A DNA stretch of 6,455 nucleotides from JAICJR01 sp036491015 (GTDB taxonomy: Bacteria > Actinomycetota > Thermoleophilia > Solirubrobacterales > Thermoleophilaceae), in the NCBI GenBank assembly GCA_036491015.1, contig DASXCV010000126.1:1-6455 (forward strand), given 5' to 3'. Shown here one piece after another: positions 6,157-6,455 of the stretch. Positions within the stretch are counted from its first letter, which is position 1; each line of letters opens with the position of its first letter. The position numbers were made by a program, and so were the translations under genes. A model generated the notes under the pieces. It had not been told where the DNA came from. It saw only the letters and a list, made by a program, of their open reading frames with translations, and ran no database searches.

Positions 6157-6172
6157 CCGCGGCGTCACGCGG
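6157..6172 (-). terminator. Possible terminator hairpin for the UBP zinc-finger gene
   Basis: CCGCG (6157-6161) and CGCGG (6168-6172) form a 5-bp GC stem around a 6-base loop, starting 6 bases past the stop codon of the minus-strand gene. No T-tract is present, which is common for high-GC actinobacterial termination but leaves the call weak. Confidence 0.25.
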
Positions 6173-6178
6173 AGAACG

Positions 6179-6442
6179 TCAGACCACGCACTCGTCGACG
6201 TAGCACCACTGCCACGCCTCGCCCGGCTCGAGCGACCCGACGATCGGGTGCTCGCTGGCCGCCGCATGCTTGCTGGCGTGCTTGTTCTTCGACGAGTCGC
6301 AGCAGCCCACCTGGCCGCAGGTCAGGCACAGCCGGAGGTGCACCCAGGTGTCACCGAGGGCGACGCACTCGGGACAGACGCTCTCCTCAGTGCCCATCAC
6401 GCGGATCTGATCTAGGTGCGAGCAAACGGTGGCCATGAGCAC
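6179..6442 (-). CDS. UBP-type zinc-finger domain protein
   Basis: An 87-residue protein that is almost entirely one ZnF-UBP domain. Likely zinc ligands run in family order: Cys7 and His9 (CSH), Cys23 and Cys26 (CPEC), Cys39 and Cys42 (CLTC), Cys47 or Cys48 (GCCDSS), His55 and His59 (HASKH), and His65 (HPI). The body WVHLRLCLTCGQVGCCDSS and the end SLEPGEAWQWCYVDE match small actinobacterial proteins of this type. In eukaryotes the domain binds the free C-terminal Gly-Gly of ubiquitin. The bacterial role is not established, and nothing in this window encodes a ubiquitin-like protein or deubiquitinase. The GTG start at 6442 has agggcgg at 6449-6455 with 6-base spacing. ATG 6436 would lose two residues and is nearly as good. 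The gene is complete and converges on the secreted nuclease gene across the tandem repeat. Confidence 0.88.
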   Translation of the reverse strand: MLMATVCSHLDQIRVMGTEESVCPECVALGDTWVHLRLCLTCGQVGCCDSSKNKHASKHAAASEHPIVGSLEPGEAWQWCYVDECVV

Positions 6443-6455
6443 ACGGTACCGCCCT

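Overview
This window comes from a GC-rich bacterial chromosome. The protein families and wording of the motifs (a PMT-type GT-C glycosyltransferase with a WYDEA-like loop, an SNase–lamin-tail secreted protein, a small UBP zinc-finger protein, a single-domain cupin, a PaaI thioesterase) look like Actinobacteria, most likely Thermoleophilia/Solirubrobacterales. That placement rests on remembered family style and codon bias; no search was run.

Layout, left to right. Positions 16-57 are the 3' part of a tRNA-Arg(ACG), from the anticodon loop to the discriminator base, preceded by sequence that cannot be the rest of that tRNA. This fits the far-end attachment site of an element integrated in a tRNA, with the element lying to the left, outside the window. 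Next on the + strand come a small cupin (104-526), a start-less stretch with strong coding periodicity (523-705), and an MgtC/SapB-family membrane protein (721-1458). A membrane-anchored TIR protein with a C-terminal NTF2/SnoaL-like domain (1475-2530, -) converges on mgtC. It is divergent from a PaaI-family thioesterase (2587-3039, +), whose GTG start is fixed by a good Shine-Dalgarno. A multi-membrane-span GT-C glycosyltransferase (3049-4596, -) converges on the thioesterase and is divergent from a secreted SNase-like nuclease with two lamin-tail-like domains (4746-6005, +). A pair of 51-bp tandem units with different but position-matched hairpins (6023-6117) lies between the nuclease and a convergent UBP-type zinc-finger protein (6179-6442, -).

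The genes alternate strands and do not form one operon. I see no shared pathway; they look like independent housekeeping or envelope/stress genes. I find no complete new multi-gene system. The most interesting items are the covarying tandem hairpin repeat, the TIR-TM-NTF2 architecture, the truncated tRNA and the SNase-LTD-LTD protein with an altered calcium-ligand position. No gene-free stretch exceeds 300 bases.
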